The translations under genes and the position numbers were made by a program. Under the pieces are notes generated by a model that saw nothing but the letters and a program-made list of their open reading frames with translations, was not told the DNA's origin and ran no database searches. From JAEXNA01 sp041676625 (lineage in GTDB: Bacteria > Vulcanimicrobiota > Xenobia > Xenobiales > JADMJV01): a stretch of 44,576 bases of DNA. Within the stretch, counting starts at the first letter, position 1, and the number at the start of each line of letters is the position of its first letter. Positions 34,125 to 41,582 of this stretch are shown here, piece after piece. The stretch spans positions 1-44,576 of the forward strand of contig JBAYRN010000036.1 of NCBI GenBank assembly GCA_041676625.1, read 5' to 3'.

Positions 34125-35857
34125 TCAAGTATAGCTACATTTTTTTATTAGCCCTCCTGCTGGCTGGCCCGATCTGGGCCCAGGAAGTCAGGGTGGGCGG
34201 TCAAGTCGTCATGCGGCTCTCTGCCGAAAAGGCTGCCAATGCGCAGATGCGCATCGAGCAAAAGTTAGAAGCCGCTGCCGACCCCGAGGGGATTCTGGCC
34301 AAGAAAACCGCTAACGGTTACGGTGTGTTTTGGGGCGACACCCTGATCGTGGAGGTGGACAAATCACTGGCGGCCGAGAATAAAAGTACCCCCGAAGGGC
34401 TCGCCATCGTTTGGGCCAAGCGACTCTTCGAACTGGTGGGGCCCGGCATGTTGCAGGTCTCTCCCCGCAGCCTGGTGTTACCTCTCGGCGAGCAATCGGT
34501 TCTTCAGTTGGGCGGTCTGGCCGAAGGACCAGTCTCCCTTGAGGGAGGCGACGGGGTGGTCTCGGCTTCCGTTTCCGGTGAAACCATCGTGGTCAAAGCC
34601 GGCGCCGTGGGGAGTTCTTACTTGCTGGTCCGGCGGGGCAAAGCCAGGGTCAAGGTACCGGTTCGGGTCAAAGATTGGGCCGGTTATCCACCCGCCGAAG
34701 TGACCATCCAGGTGACTGGCGATCCGGCGCCCGGAGATATGGTCGCCGAAGCTTCTCTACGCGCTGTGTCAGGATCCACTCGTCTCAATCAAGGCGCCTA
34801 CATCAAGTTTCCCGACGACATGCCGGCCATTCCTTCGGTCACCCAGGGAGACAGATTGCGCTATTCCCAGCCCATTGAGATCGTGGCCGGGGATGACTAC
34901 TTCCCGGTAAAGACACGGGTTGAAGTTCAAGTGGACTCTGTGGACCTGGAACTCAAAGAGCCTAACCTGTTGCTGGTCTCAAACCGCCCGGAACGAGTGG
35001 AAGACGATGGCGTCTTAATGGAATATACGCTCACCGAAGATGAGCCGACACGGTTGATGTATTCCCATCTGAACCAAACTCTGGCCGATCGTAACCTCTG
35101 GGTCAATCTCTACAATGAGACGGAAAATCCTGTGAAGGTTTGGATAGGCTCCACCTACGCTGGTCCTAATCGAAACGAGGTCCATACCGGGCACATGGCA
35201 GCCGTCAGATTCTTGCGCCAACTGGGTGCCGAAGCAGGTTTCGTGGTGGAAATCCCGGCACGTCAACGCTTTGTGGTCGCTCACCACTTTATGAATCGCC
35301 GGGATTTGCTCTCCGGTTTTGTCAATCTTCAGATTGTGGGCCAGGGGGCGTTGCGCGCCGAGGTCCACTCGAGGCTCGCTCCCAGTAGCAACAACACCGC
35401 CGGTGCGGTGAGACTGGGGGGGCCTTTCAACCCCTTCAAGATCCATCCCCACGGCGTCTTTGCCCAGCCGTACTTCGAAGAGTGGATCGACTTAAATCAG
35501 AACTCCGAGGCCACCGAGGTGCCGTTCGGGAAGGCGCCCTGGTTGATCGACTTTGAAACCGGGCTACCCAATACCGGAAACTTCGGGGTGTTGTATCGCT
35601 ATCACTTCGTTCTGCAAAACACCAGTGATCAATCCAGGGATTTTGAACTGGCCTTTCGCCCCCATTCCGGAGCGGCCGCCGGAACCTTTTTAGTAGACGG
35701 CGATATCCTGGAGGCGCCCTTTGTGAAGAAAGGAATCGAAACCAGTCTGGGCCTGTTTCGGGTGGCTCCCGGAGAAGAACGAACCGTAGATCTGGTGACC
35801 TTCCCAGAAGCCTCTTCCAGTTATCCCGCTTTCGTGATTATGAGGCCCGTCCGATGA
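34121..35857 (+). CDS. Secreted protein of unknown function inside the lpx operon
   Basis: A 578-residue protein with a signal peptide (MIKYSYIFLLALLLAGPIWA-QE). Residues about 20-110 form a small alpha/beta unit (EVRVGGQVVMRLSAEKAANAQMRIEQKL...PEGLAIVWAKRLFEL), recalling the extracytoplasmic units in some cyanobacterial-type channel proteins. Then come Ig-like beta domains (LQVSPRSLVLPLGEQSVLQLGG; ADRNLWVNLYNETENPVKVWIG) up to the C-terminus. The end is FVIMRPVR, not a barrel signature. GTGA and ATGA overlaps tie it to lpxD and lpxC, so it is probably needed in stoichiometric supply. A role in lipid A or LPS handling is inferred from position only. Confidence 0.7.
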   Translation: MIKYSYIFLLALLLAGPIWAQEVRVGGQVVMRLSAEKAANAQMRIEQKLEAAADPEGILAKKTANGYGVFWGDTLIVEVDKSLAAENKSTPEGLAIVWAKRLFELVGPGMLQVSPRSLVLPLGEQSVLQLGGLAEGPVSLEGGDGVVSASVSGETIVVKAGAVGSSYLLVRRGKARVKVPVRVKDWAGYPPAEVTIQVTGDPAPGDMVAEASLRAVSGSTRLNQGAYIKFPDDMPAIPSVTQGDRLRYSQPIEIVAGDDYFPVKTRVEVQVDSVDLELKEPNLLLVSNRPERVEDDGVLMEYTLTEDEPTRLMYSHLNQTLADRNLWVNLYNETENPVKVWIGSTYAGPNRNEVHTGHMAAVRFLRQLGAEAGFVVEIPARQRFVVAHHFMNRRDLLSGFVNLQIVGQGALRAEVHSRLAPSSNNTAGAVRLGGPFNPFKIHPHGVFAQPYFEEWIDLNQNSEATEVPFGKAPWLIDFETGLPNTGNFGVLYRYHFVLQNTSDQSRDFELAFRPHSGAAAGTFLVDGDILEAPFVKKGIETSLGLFRVAPGEERTVDLVTFPEASSSYPAFVIMRPVR

Positions 35858-36693
35858 GTCCATCGCAGGGAACCCTCAAAGAATCAATCAGCTTTTCCGG
35901 GGTAGGGATCCACACCGGCCAGGCCTCGACGGTCAAGGTTTTGCCGGCTGAAGAGAATTTCGGCCGGAGATTTTTGAGTGGTGGGCGAGAGATCCCGGCC
36001 AGAGTGGATTTCGTAAGCCGTTGTGACCGGTCCACCGTATTGGGGCACGGCGACACTCTGGTCCACACCCCCGAGCATCTGTTGGCGGCCCTTGCTGCCT
36101 GCGGGATCGACAACGCGCTCATCGAGATCGAAGGCTCCGAGGTCCCAATTTTGGATGGCAGTGCCCTGGAGTTTTGTCAGGGTTTTCTGCGGGTGGGGGT
36201 GGAGACCCAAAGCGTCCAGGCTCGTATCATCAAACTGAACCGCCCCTACTCAGTGAGCCAGGAAAACGGGGCTCTGGTCCTGGTCACTCCGGCAGCCTCC
36301 TCCCGGTTCGAGTATGCGCTTTACTACCCCCACCCCATGCTTGGTTATCAATACGTAGAGCATATTCTGTACCGAGATGATTTCCTGACCGAGTTGGCTC
36401 CGGCCCGGACCTTCGCGCTCTGGGAAGAGGTCAAGCCGTTGCTGGAACGAGGCATGGCTCAGGGTGGTCACGCCGATAACTGCCTCATCGTTTTTCAGGA
36501 TCACTTCTCCAGCGAACTGAAGGTGGTAAGCGAGCCAGTGAGACATAAGTGTTTAGATCTCATTGGCGATTTCGCGCTTCTGGATGCTCGTCTGGAGGCT
36601 CGAGTACAGGCTGTAAAAGCCGGTCACGCCTTGCACGTGGGGTGCGCAAAAATGGTATGGGAAGATATGTTGGTTGCTCATGAACGCTCTTGA
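35854..36693 (+). CDS. lpxC: UDP-3-O-acyl-N-acetylglucosamine deacetylase
   Basis: LpxC removes the N-acetyl group and is the committed step of lipid A synthesis, using Zn2+. Of 279 residues, the zinc ligands His71 (HTPEHLL), His231 and Asp235 (PVRHKCLDLIGD) are all present, as is catalytic Glu74 and His258 (AGHALHV). ARTFALW and GGHADN correspond to ARTFGF and GGSLDN, so the second motif differs at two positions. Slightly shorter than E. coli LpxC (305). ATGA overlap with the upstream gene. It is the target of hydroxamate inhibitors. Confidence 0.94.
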   Translation: MSPSQGTLKESISFSGVGIHTGQASTVKVLPAEENFGRRFLSGGREIPARVDFVSRCDRSTVLGHGDTLVHTPEHLLAALAACGIDNALIEIEGSEVPILDGSALEFCQGFLRVGVETQSVQARIIKLNRPYSVSQENGALVLVTPAASSRFEYALYYPHPMLGYQYVEHILYRDDFLTELAPARTFALWEEVKPLLERGMAQGGHADNCLIVFQDHFSSELKVVSEPVRHKCLDLIGDFALLDARLEARVQAVKAGHALHVGCAKMVWEDMLVAHERS

Positions 36694-37081
36694 AATCCGA
36701 AAGAAACTACCTCATCGTTATCCCATGTTGCTGCTGGACGAACTGGCCGAGTGCAACGAAACCACGGCGGTGGGGTTTAAGAACGTGACCATGAACGAAC
36801 CGTTTTTTCGAGGTCACTTTCCAAGCGCTCCGGTCATGCCGGGGGTGCTGGTCATGGAAGCGCTCTGTCAATTGGTCTGGCTGTGGTCGGGGCACTCCGG
36901 GGTGGTCCGGATGACCGGTATTAAGAAGTTGCGCTTTCGCAGACCCACCATGCCGGGCGACCGCTTGAAGCTGGAACTGGAACTGGTCGAACGGGATCAG
37001 AGCAATCTCAGCGTAAAAGTTGTGGCATCGGTGGAGGGTGAACCGGCGGTCACGGGGGTGCTCAGCTTTGCTTTGGAGTGA
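36680..37081 (+). CDS. fabZ: 3-hydroxyacyl-[acyl-carrier-protein] dehydratase FabZ
   Basis: FabZ dehydrates 3-hydroxyacyl-ACP in fatty acid elongation and so controls the 3-hydroxyacyl pool shared with LpxA and LpxD. The 133-residue hot-dog fold protein has LPHRYPMLLLD, the active-site pair His46 (FFRGHFP) and Glu60 (MPGVLVMEAL), and KLRFRRPTMPGD. I chose the ATG at 36680; the frame is also open from TTG 36674. It overlaps lpxC by 14 nt, so translation is probably coupled. A 188-nt gap follows, ending this group. Confidence 0.93.
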   Translation: MNALEIRKKLPHRYPMLLLDELAECNETTAVGFKNVTMNEPFFRGHFPSAPVMPGVLVMEALCQLVWLWSGHSGVVRMTGIKKLRFRRPTMPGDRLKLELELVERDQSNLSVKVVASVEGEPAVTGVLSFALE

Positions 37082-37152
37082 AACCAGGTAACAGTCAAAA
37101 TTTGTTGAATAAAATTCTTGAGGGTGAGTTCTGGACAGGCCGTTGCCTGCGG

Positions 37153-37181
37153 TTGCGCTGTTCTACGCCCTGTGATATAAA
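37153..37181 (+). promoter_or_regulatory. Possible promoter before the oxidoreductase-lpxA group
   Basis: TTGCGC (37153-37158) and TATAAA (37176-37181) lie 17 nt apart in the 188-nt gap after fabZ. Both boxes depart from consensus, so support is moderate. Confidence 0.4.
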
Positions 37182-37269
37182 CCAGAGAACCATGGGTGAA
37201 CTGCGGGTTGGGATGGGTTCTCTTGACAAGCCTCAAGCTGTAATGGAAACGGCTTGAGCGAAGGAGGCG

Positions 37270-38250
37270 ATGGTCTTGGAGCCAGTAAAAGTTGGGGTTG
37301 TAGGGATTGGAAGTATGGGTGTTCATCACGCCCGGGTATATTCCGAGCTACCCAATACAGAGCTTATCGGTCTGGTGGATATCGATGAGTCGCGAGGTCG
37401 ACTCTGTTCCCAGGATTATAACACCGAATTTTTTACGGATTATCGATCGCTTATCGCTCGCGGAGTCCAGGCTATCAATATCGCCGTCCCTACCAGCCTC
37501 CATTATCCTCTGGCCGTGGACTTTATCGAGAATGGGGTTCACGTACTGGTAGAAAAGCCTATCACGGTAGATTTGATTCAGGCCAAAAGTCTGGTGGATC
37601 TTTCCAAGAAAAACCATTGCATTCTCCAGGTCGGACACCTGGAACGCTTCAATCCCGCCGTGCGTAAACTGCGCAGCGTGATGGGGCGGCCCGTGTTTCT
37701 GGAGTCCCAGCGTATCAGCTACCCCACCAATCGCAACTTGGACGTTGGCGTGGTTTGGGATCTGATGATCCACGACCTGGACATCCTGATCAATCTGGTG
37801 AAGTCCCCGGTGGTTGAGATTCACGCCATGGGAGTGTCGGTCTACTCCGACTTCGAAGACGTAGCCCAGGTGCACCTGCTTTTCAAAAACGGGGTGGCAG
37901 CCAGCTTGCTGGCTTCCCGAATCAGTGGAGTAAAACAACGCAGCCTGCGGGTGACCGAAGACACCGGTCGCACTCTAACTCTGGATTTTATGAATCAGAC
38001 CCTCTGCGCCATGCGCCCACCTCGCTCCGGACATCCGGTCCCCCCGGAACTCATGCCGGTGGAAAAAGACGAGCCTCTAAAACTGGAGCTTTCTCATTTT
38101 GCCGACTGTGTAGCCAACCACCGTACGCCGCTGGTTTCCGGTGATGATGGGAAAAAGGCACTAGAATTAGCCATGCAGGTTTTGGCCCGGATGAAGATGG
38201 TGAAATCTAAAGCACCCCTTGGGAAAGAATTAATAGCTTTAGCCGGCTAA
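37270..38250 (+). CDS. Gfo/Idh/MocA-family oxidoreductase, GnnA-like
   Basis: A 326-residue NAD(P)-dependent sugar dehydrogenase: Rossmann motif GVVGIGSMG (about 9-17), the EKPIT motif with its lysine near residue 97, and VVWDLMIHDLDI for the active site. In Acidithiobacillus and Leptospira a family member, GnnA, oxidises UDP-GlcNAc at C3 ahead of transamination by GnnB, giving the GlcNAc3N used in diamino lipid A. Its position directly before lpxA fits such a role. GnnB is not in the window. Other family members do unrelated sugar oxidations. AGGAGG stands only 2 nt before the ATG; TTG at 37276 is an 8-nt-spaced alternative start. Confidence 0.85.
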   Translation: MVLEPVKVGVVGIGSMGVHHARVYSELPNTELIGLVDIDESRGRLCSQDYNTEFFTDYRSLIARGVQAINIAVPTSLHYPLAVDFIENGVHVLVEKPITVDLIQAKSLVDLSKKNHCILQVGHLERFNPAVRKLRSVMGRPVFLESQRISYPTNRNLDVGVVWDLMIHDLDILINLVKSPVVEIHAMGVSVYSDFEDVAQVHLLFKNGVAASLLASRISGVKQRSLRVTEDTGRTLTLDFMNQTLCAMRPPRSGHPVPPELMPVEKDEPLKLELSHFADCVANHRTPLVSGDDGKKALELAMQVLARMKMVKSKAPLGKELIALAG

Positions 38251-38266
38251 GAGAGGACTGCCGAAA

Positions 38267-39118
38267 GTGGCAAACATTCACCCATCAGCAATTGTTGATC
38301 CTTCGGCTCGAATAGCCGAGGGTGCGGAGATCGGACCGTTCTCGATCATCCACGGCAATGTCACCATTGGAGCGGGCACAAAATTGCACTCCTCGGTTGT
38401 AATAGGTGAATGGACCGATATCGGCGAGAACAACGAGATTTTTCCCGGGGCTGTCATCGGGGTGGCCCCTCAAGACCTTCGATACAGCGGTGAGCGCGCC
38501 TACACCAGGCTCGGAAACCGCAACGTCATTCGTGAGTACGTCACCATTCACCGAGCCTCCGACGCCGAGGGAGTGACATCCATTGGGGATGACAATCTCT
38601 TGATGGCCTACACCCACGTCGCTCACAACTGTTTTTTGGGAAACCAGATCGTGATCGCCAACTCGGTGGGTATCGCCGGCCACGTGGAGATCGAGGATCA
38701 GGCCGTGTTGGGCGGCATGTGCGGTTTACACCAGTTCGTGAGGATCGGAAAACTCGCCATGCTCGGCGGGATGGCTCAGATACGCCAGGACATTCCGCCC
38801 TACGCCATGGTCGACGGCCAGCCCGCTCGGGTCTTTGGGATGAATATTCGGGGTATGCAACGGCGCGGGATCGATAAAGATAGTCGCCAGGCTCTGAAAG
38901 CGTGCTATCGCTTGATCCTTCAGTCCGGCCTGAACTTGACTCAGGCCATCAATTCGATCAAGGCCAACGTCGAGCAGACCGACGAAGTACAGCATCTGAC
39001 CAGGTTTTTGGAAAGCCCCTCCAAGATGGGCGTTTGCATTCGCGAACCCGACCATCGCCGGGAGAAACGGCAAAAGACGCGCCCTCTCACGGTCCAAATC
39101 GAAGCGGCAAACTGCTAA
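38267..39118 (+). CDS. lpxA: Acyl-[acyl-carrier-protein]-UDP-N-acetylglucosamine O-acyltransferase
   Basis: LpxA moves a 3-hydroxyacyl chain from ACP to UDP-GlcNAc (or its 3-amino form), the first step of lipid A synthesis. The 283 residues form a hexapeptide-repeat helix (IHPSAIVDPSARIAEGAEIGP...) with catalytic His120 in AYTHVAHNC and GLHQFVRIG, then a C-terminal helical domain from about 197. Length is a little over E. coli LpxA (262). The start is GTG. It lies 16 nt after the GnnA-like gene, so both are likely co-expressed. Confidence 0.95.
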   Translation: MANIHPSAIVDPSARIAEGAEIGPFSIIHGNVTIGAGTKLHSSVVIGEWTDIGENNEIFPGAVIGVAPQDLRYSGERAYTRLGNRNVIREYVTIHRASDAEGVTSIGDDNLLMAYTHVAHNCFLGNQIVIANSVGIAGHVEIEDQAVLGGMCGLHQFVRIGKLAMLGGMAQIRQDIPPYAMVDGQPARVFGMNIRGMQRRGIDKDSRQALKACYRLILQSGLNLTQAINSIKANVEQTDEVQHLTRFLESPSKMGVCIREPDHRREKRQKTRPLTVQIEAANC

Positions 39119-39251
39119 ATGCTCCAGGCTTTATACTAAAGTATGCCCCAACGATATACCGGGGATGTATTTCTTTATAATTGAACTAAGGCATCCTTGG
39201 GTAGTATTTCTTTAGTACAAACATCTCTCACCCCAATCTTAAGGAGCTGCC

Positions 39252-39539
39252 GTGAACCGAGAATTGACGATTGATAAAGACATTTCATGGGATCGAGACA
39301 GACTGGAACTTCGTCTCTATCTACAAGAGGGCTTCAGCGCCGAACAAGTCGTCGTTCATCCGGAACGGATCCAGATTCAACTCAAAAGCGGAACCGAGCA
39401 GCACAGTACTCAGATTTCACTGCCTGTCCGGGTGGACAACCACCGGGCCACTTTGTCCAAGCAAAAGGGGGTCTACGGAGAGACCATCGACATCAAGGTG
39501 CATCGCTGCCGAATCGAACTTCAAGAAGTCGCGGTTTAA
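39252..39539 (+). CDS. Small CS/Hsp20-like beta-sandwich protein
   Basis: A 95-residue protein started by GTG with AAGGAG 6 nt upstream. It reads as a compact set of beta strands: ISWDRDRLELRLYLQ, VVVHPERIQIQLKSG, TQISLPVRVDNHRATLS and ETIDIKVHRCRIELQ. The pattern of an early Trp and a closing strand with I.IKV resembles the CS/p23 or Hsp20 fold, used as a co-chaperone or small heat-shock protein. The similarity is weak. The 133-nt leader before it has an 8-bp inverted pair (TACTAAAG near 39135, CTTTAGTA near 39210). Its last 4 nt overlap the convergent PilZ gene. Confidence 0.55.
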   Translation: MNRELTIDKDISWDRDRLELRLYLQEGFSAEQVVVHPERIQIQLKSGTEQHSTQISLPVRVDNHRATLSKQKGVYGETIDIKVHRCRIELQEVAV

Positions 39540-39880
39540 GCGGCGGTTTCGTTCAGCCAGCGGGCCAGTTTGCCGGTGGGTCCGGATTGGCCGGACCTGA
39601 AGGCCAGCCCCACCACGTGGGTGCCCATGCTGCCGAGCTTTTCTTGCCAGACCGTGACCCCCTCGAGTTCCACCAGGTGCTCCTCATCGAGGCAGAGGGT
39701 GAGATAGAGGGGAGTGCCGGTACCAAGCGGCTGATTCACTACCAGACGTAGCCCGGAAGCGGAAACGTTGAGAGAGCGACTTTGGCAGAAGTTGTTTTCC
39801 CGGTCCTGGAGTCCCACCAGGATCTCTTTGCGGTATCTGGGTGCGGAGCGCCTATTGGCGAAGTTGGTATATTTTTCCAT
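39536..39880 (-). CDS. PilZ-domain protein (c-di-GMP binding)
   Basis: A 114-residue PilZ protein with both cyclic di-GMP binding motifs: R11SAPR15 (RxxxR) and N38VSASG43 (NxSxxG). Strand-rich remainder with LYLTLCLDEEHLVELEGVTVW and HVVGLAFRSG. Stand-alone PilZ proteins usually change a partner's activity in response to c-di-GMP in motility or surface polysaccharide synthesis; the partner is unknown. AAAGGA is 7 nt before the ATG. Expressed from its own consensus promoter with an operator-like palindrome. It overlaps the 95-residue gene by 4 nt. Confidence 0.88.
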   Translation of the reverse strand: MEKYTNFANRRSAPRYRKEILVGLQDRENNFCQSRSLNVSASGLRLVVNQPLGTGTPLYLTLCLDEEHLVELEGVTVWQEKLGSMGTHVVGLAFRSGQSGPTGKLARWLNETAA

Positions 39881-39919
39881 ATTTTATCCTTTAGAGATTT
39901 TATTCTTGTAACAATTCTC

Positions 39920-39948
39920 ATTATAGGAAACTTGTTTCCTATGTTCAA
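39920..39948 (-). promoter_or_regulatory. Promoter of the PilZ gene with palindrome in its spacer
   Basis: On the minus strand: -35 TTGAAC (39948-39943), 17-nt spacer, -10 TATAAT (39925-39920). The spacer and box edge hold a perfect palindrome at 39923-39942: ATAGGAAAC, 2 nt, GTTTCCTAT. A repressor bound there would block RNA polymerase. Confidence 0.8.
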
Positions 39949-40029
39949 TACCGTCCAGGTCAAATTTACACTTTATTAACAATCCTCAGGTCGGAAGGTT
40001 GATCCGCAACGGTTGCAAAGCATGCACTT

Positions 40030-40449
40030 ATGACGCGAGATATCTTCAGCTCCGAGCCGGAAAAGATTGAACTGGACTACGATCTGCCCCTGGACAAGCC
40101 GACCGCCAAGGAAGTCGCGGCAAGCTATCGACCGGACAACTTTGTGCTCAATTTGAAGGCCGTGCCCGAACCCACGGTGGAGATCTTCCTGGACCAACTT
40201 CCGGCTTTCAAGGGCAAAGACGACGCCAACTTCGTCTTCATGATCGCCCGGGGCAAAGTTTATCGGTACTACGTGGTGCCGTTCTCCGAAGTGGTGCCTT
40301 TGCTGCAGTGGGTGCCCATGAGCCAGGAGAAGCGACCTCGCTGGAAGCTTTACATCGTGCCCGGCAGGCACCGCCTGGTGGGTCGCAAGGGGAAAGAGTT
40401 GCGGAACGTGGATCTGTCCCGGTACTACAATCCCCCTATCAAAAAGTGA
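40030..40449 (+). CDS. Hypothetical protein coupled to lpxB
   Basis: A 139-residue soluble protein I do not recognise. It has alternating strands and helices: VPEPTVEIFLDQLPAF, NFVFMIARGKVYRYYVVPFSEV, WKLYIVPGRHRLVG. No signal peptide, membrane segment or catalytic motif. No clear ribosome site precedes the ATG. The final GTGA overlaps the lpxB start by 4 nt, so its translation likely feeds lpxB. Confidence 0.6.
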   Translation: MTRDIFSSEPEKIELDYDLPLDKPTAKEVAASYRPDNFVLNLKAVPEPTVEIFLDQLPAFKGKDDANFVFMIARGKVYRYYVVPFSEVVPLLQWVPMSQEKRPRWKLYIVPGRHRLVGRKGKELRNVDLSRYYNPPIKK

Positions 40450-41582
40450 AACGAACCTACGCCCTGCTGGCAGCCGAGCCGTCCGGCGACCTCCAGGCCG
40501 CCGCGCTGGTGCCTTATTTGCGAGAGTTGGACCCGGAAGCTGAGTTTATCGGAATGGGGGGCAAGCATCTGGAGTCTCAGGGGGTGGAGCTTTTGTGCGA
40601 CACATCCTGGTGGGCCTCCATCGGAGCCACCGAGGTTCTCACCCGGCTACCCCGCATCATCCTTTCCTATTATCTGTTTCGCTACAAGTACGCCCGGCGA
40701 AACCCCGACGTCACGGTCATGATCGACTCACCAGCGGTCTTTATGCGACTGGCAAAGTTTGCGCGCTCTCGCAAACTGAAAACCGTTTACTATTTTCCGC
40801 CTTCGGCCTGGTCGGATAATCCAAACCGCATGAAACAGATCGCTGAGCGGGTTACCGGGGTGGTAGCAACCTTTCGGCGCAGTTGGGAAACTTACCAGGC
40901 CTCCGGTATACCCGTGCAGTACTTCGGACACCCCATGGTAGACGTTGTAAAACGAAAGCCCCGGGCTCAAGTGCTGGCCGAGCTGGGCCTGAAGGAGGGG
41001 AGATACGTGACCCTTTTGCCGGGAAGTCGGCAGCAAGAGATACGGCTGATGACCCCCATCCTTTTAGAGACGGCGCAGAAGCTCAAGAGCTGGGATCCGA
41101 ACCTCTGCTTTTTGCTGCCGGCGGCCTCCTCTCGAGTGTATGAGAAGCTTCAAGGGTTGGTGCCTCCCGAGGTCTTTCTTTATAGCGGTAAAGCTCAAGA
41201 GATGTTGTCGATTTCCGAACTCGCCGTCATGACCTCCGGGTCCGTGTCGCTGGAAGCAGCTTTTTTAGATTGCCCTATGGTGCTGGGCTACCGGTTCAAC
41301 AAGTTCGACATCGCACTGGGTCGATTTCTGGTCCGGACCGGTATCCTCAAGCTCAAGCATTTCGCCCTTCCAAATCTGGTGCTGGATGAAACCATCCTGC
41401 CGGAGCTCTTGCAGGAAGAAGTGACCGCCGAGCGGCTCTTTGAAGAGGCCAAGCAGCTCCTTCCGGGAGGGGCCAAAAGAGAAAAGATGCTGGCCGATCT
41501 GGCCCGGGTCAGAGAGGCCCTGGGCCGGGGCCCGGTCTTGCCCAGAGTGGCCGAATACGTCTACCAGGTGGCGGCCGGATGA
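40446..41582 (+). CDS. lpxB: Lipid-A-disaccharide synthase
   Basis: LpxB joins UDP-diacylglucosamine to lipid X, giving the beta-1,6-linked lipid A disaccharide at the inner membrane (GT19). I start at GTG 40446, which overlaps the upstream stop; the frame is open further up but that part reads as a shadow. Motifs: AAEPSGDLQAAAL, FIGMGGKHLES, VMIDSPAVFMRLAK, YYFPPSAWSDNPNRMKQIAERV, LPGSRQQEI and TSGSVSLEAAF. 378 residues, as expected. Overlaps the next gene by 4 nt. LpxI/LpxH, needed to supply lipid X, is not in the window. Confidence 0.93.
   Translation: MKRTYALLAAEPSGDLQAAALVPYLRELDPEAEFIGMGGKHLESQGVELLCDTSWWASIGATEVLTRLPRIILSYYLFRYKYARRNPDVTVMIDSPAVFMRLAKFARSRKLKTVYYFPPSAWSDNPNRMKQIAERVTGVVATFRRSWETYQASGIPVQYFGHPMVDVVKRKPRAQVLAELGLKEGRYVTLLPGSRQQEIRLMTPILLETAQKLKSWDPNLCFLLPAASSRVYEKLQGLVPPEVFLYSGKAQEMLSISELAVMTSGSVSLEAAFLDCPMVLGYRFNKFDIALGRFLVRTGILKLKHFALPNLVLDETILPELLQEEVTAERLFEEAKQLLPGGAKREKMLADLARVREALGRGPVLPRVAEYVYQVAAG

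Noticed and set aside
37223..37246. TTGACA as a -35 box before the GnnA-like gene
   Set aside because: The nearest -10-like TAATGG is only 12 nt downstream, too close for a sigma-70 promoter.
40308..40445. Upstream extension of lpxB to ATG at 40308
   Set aside because: It overlaps the 139-residue gene almost fully and reads as out-of-frame sequence; the GTGA junction at 40446 is a better start.
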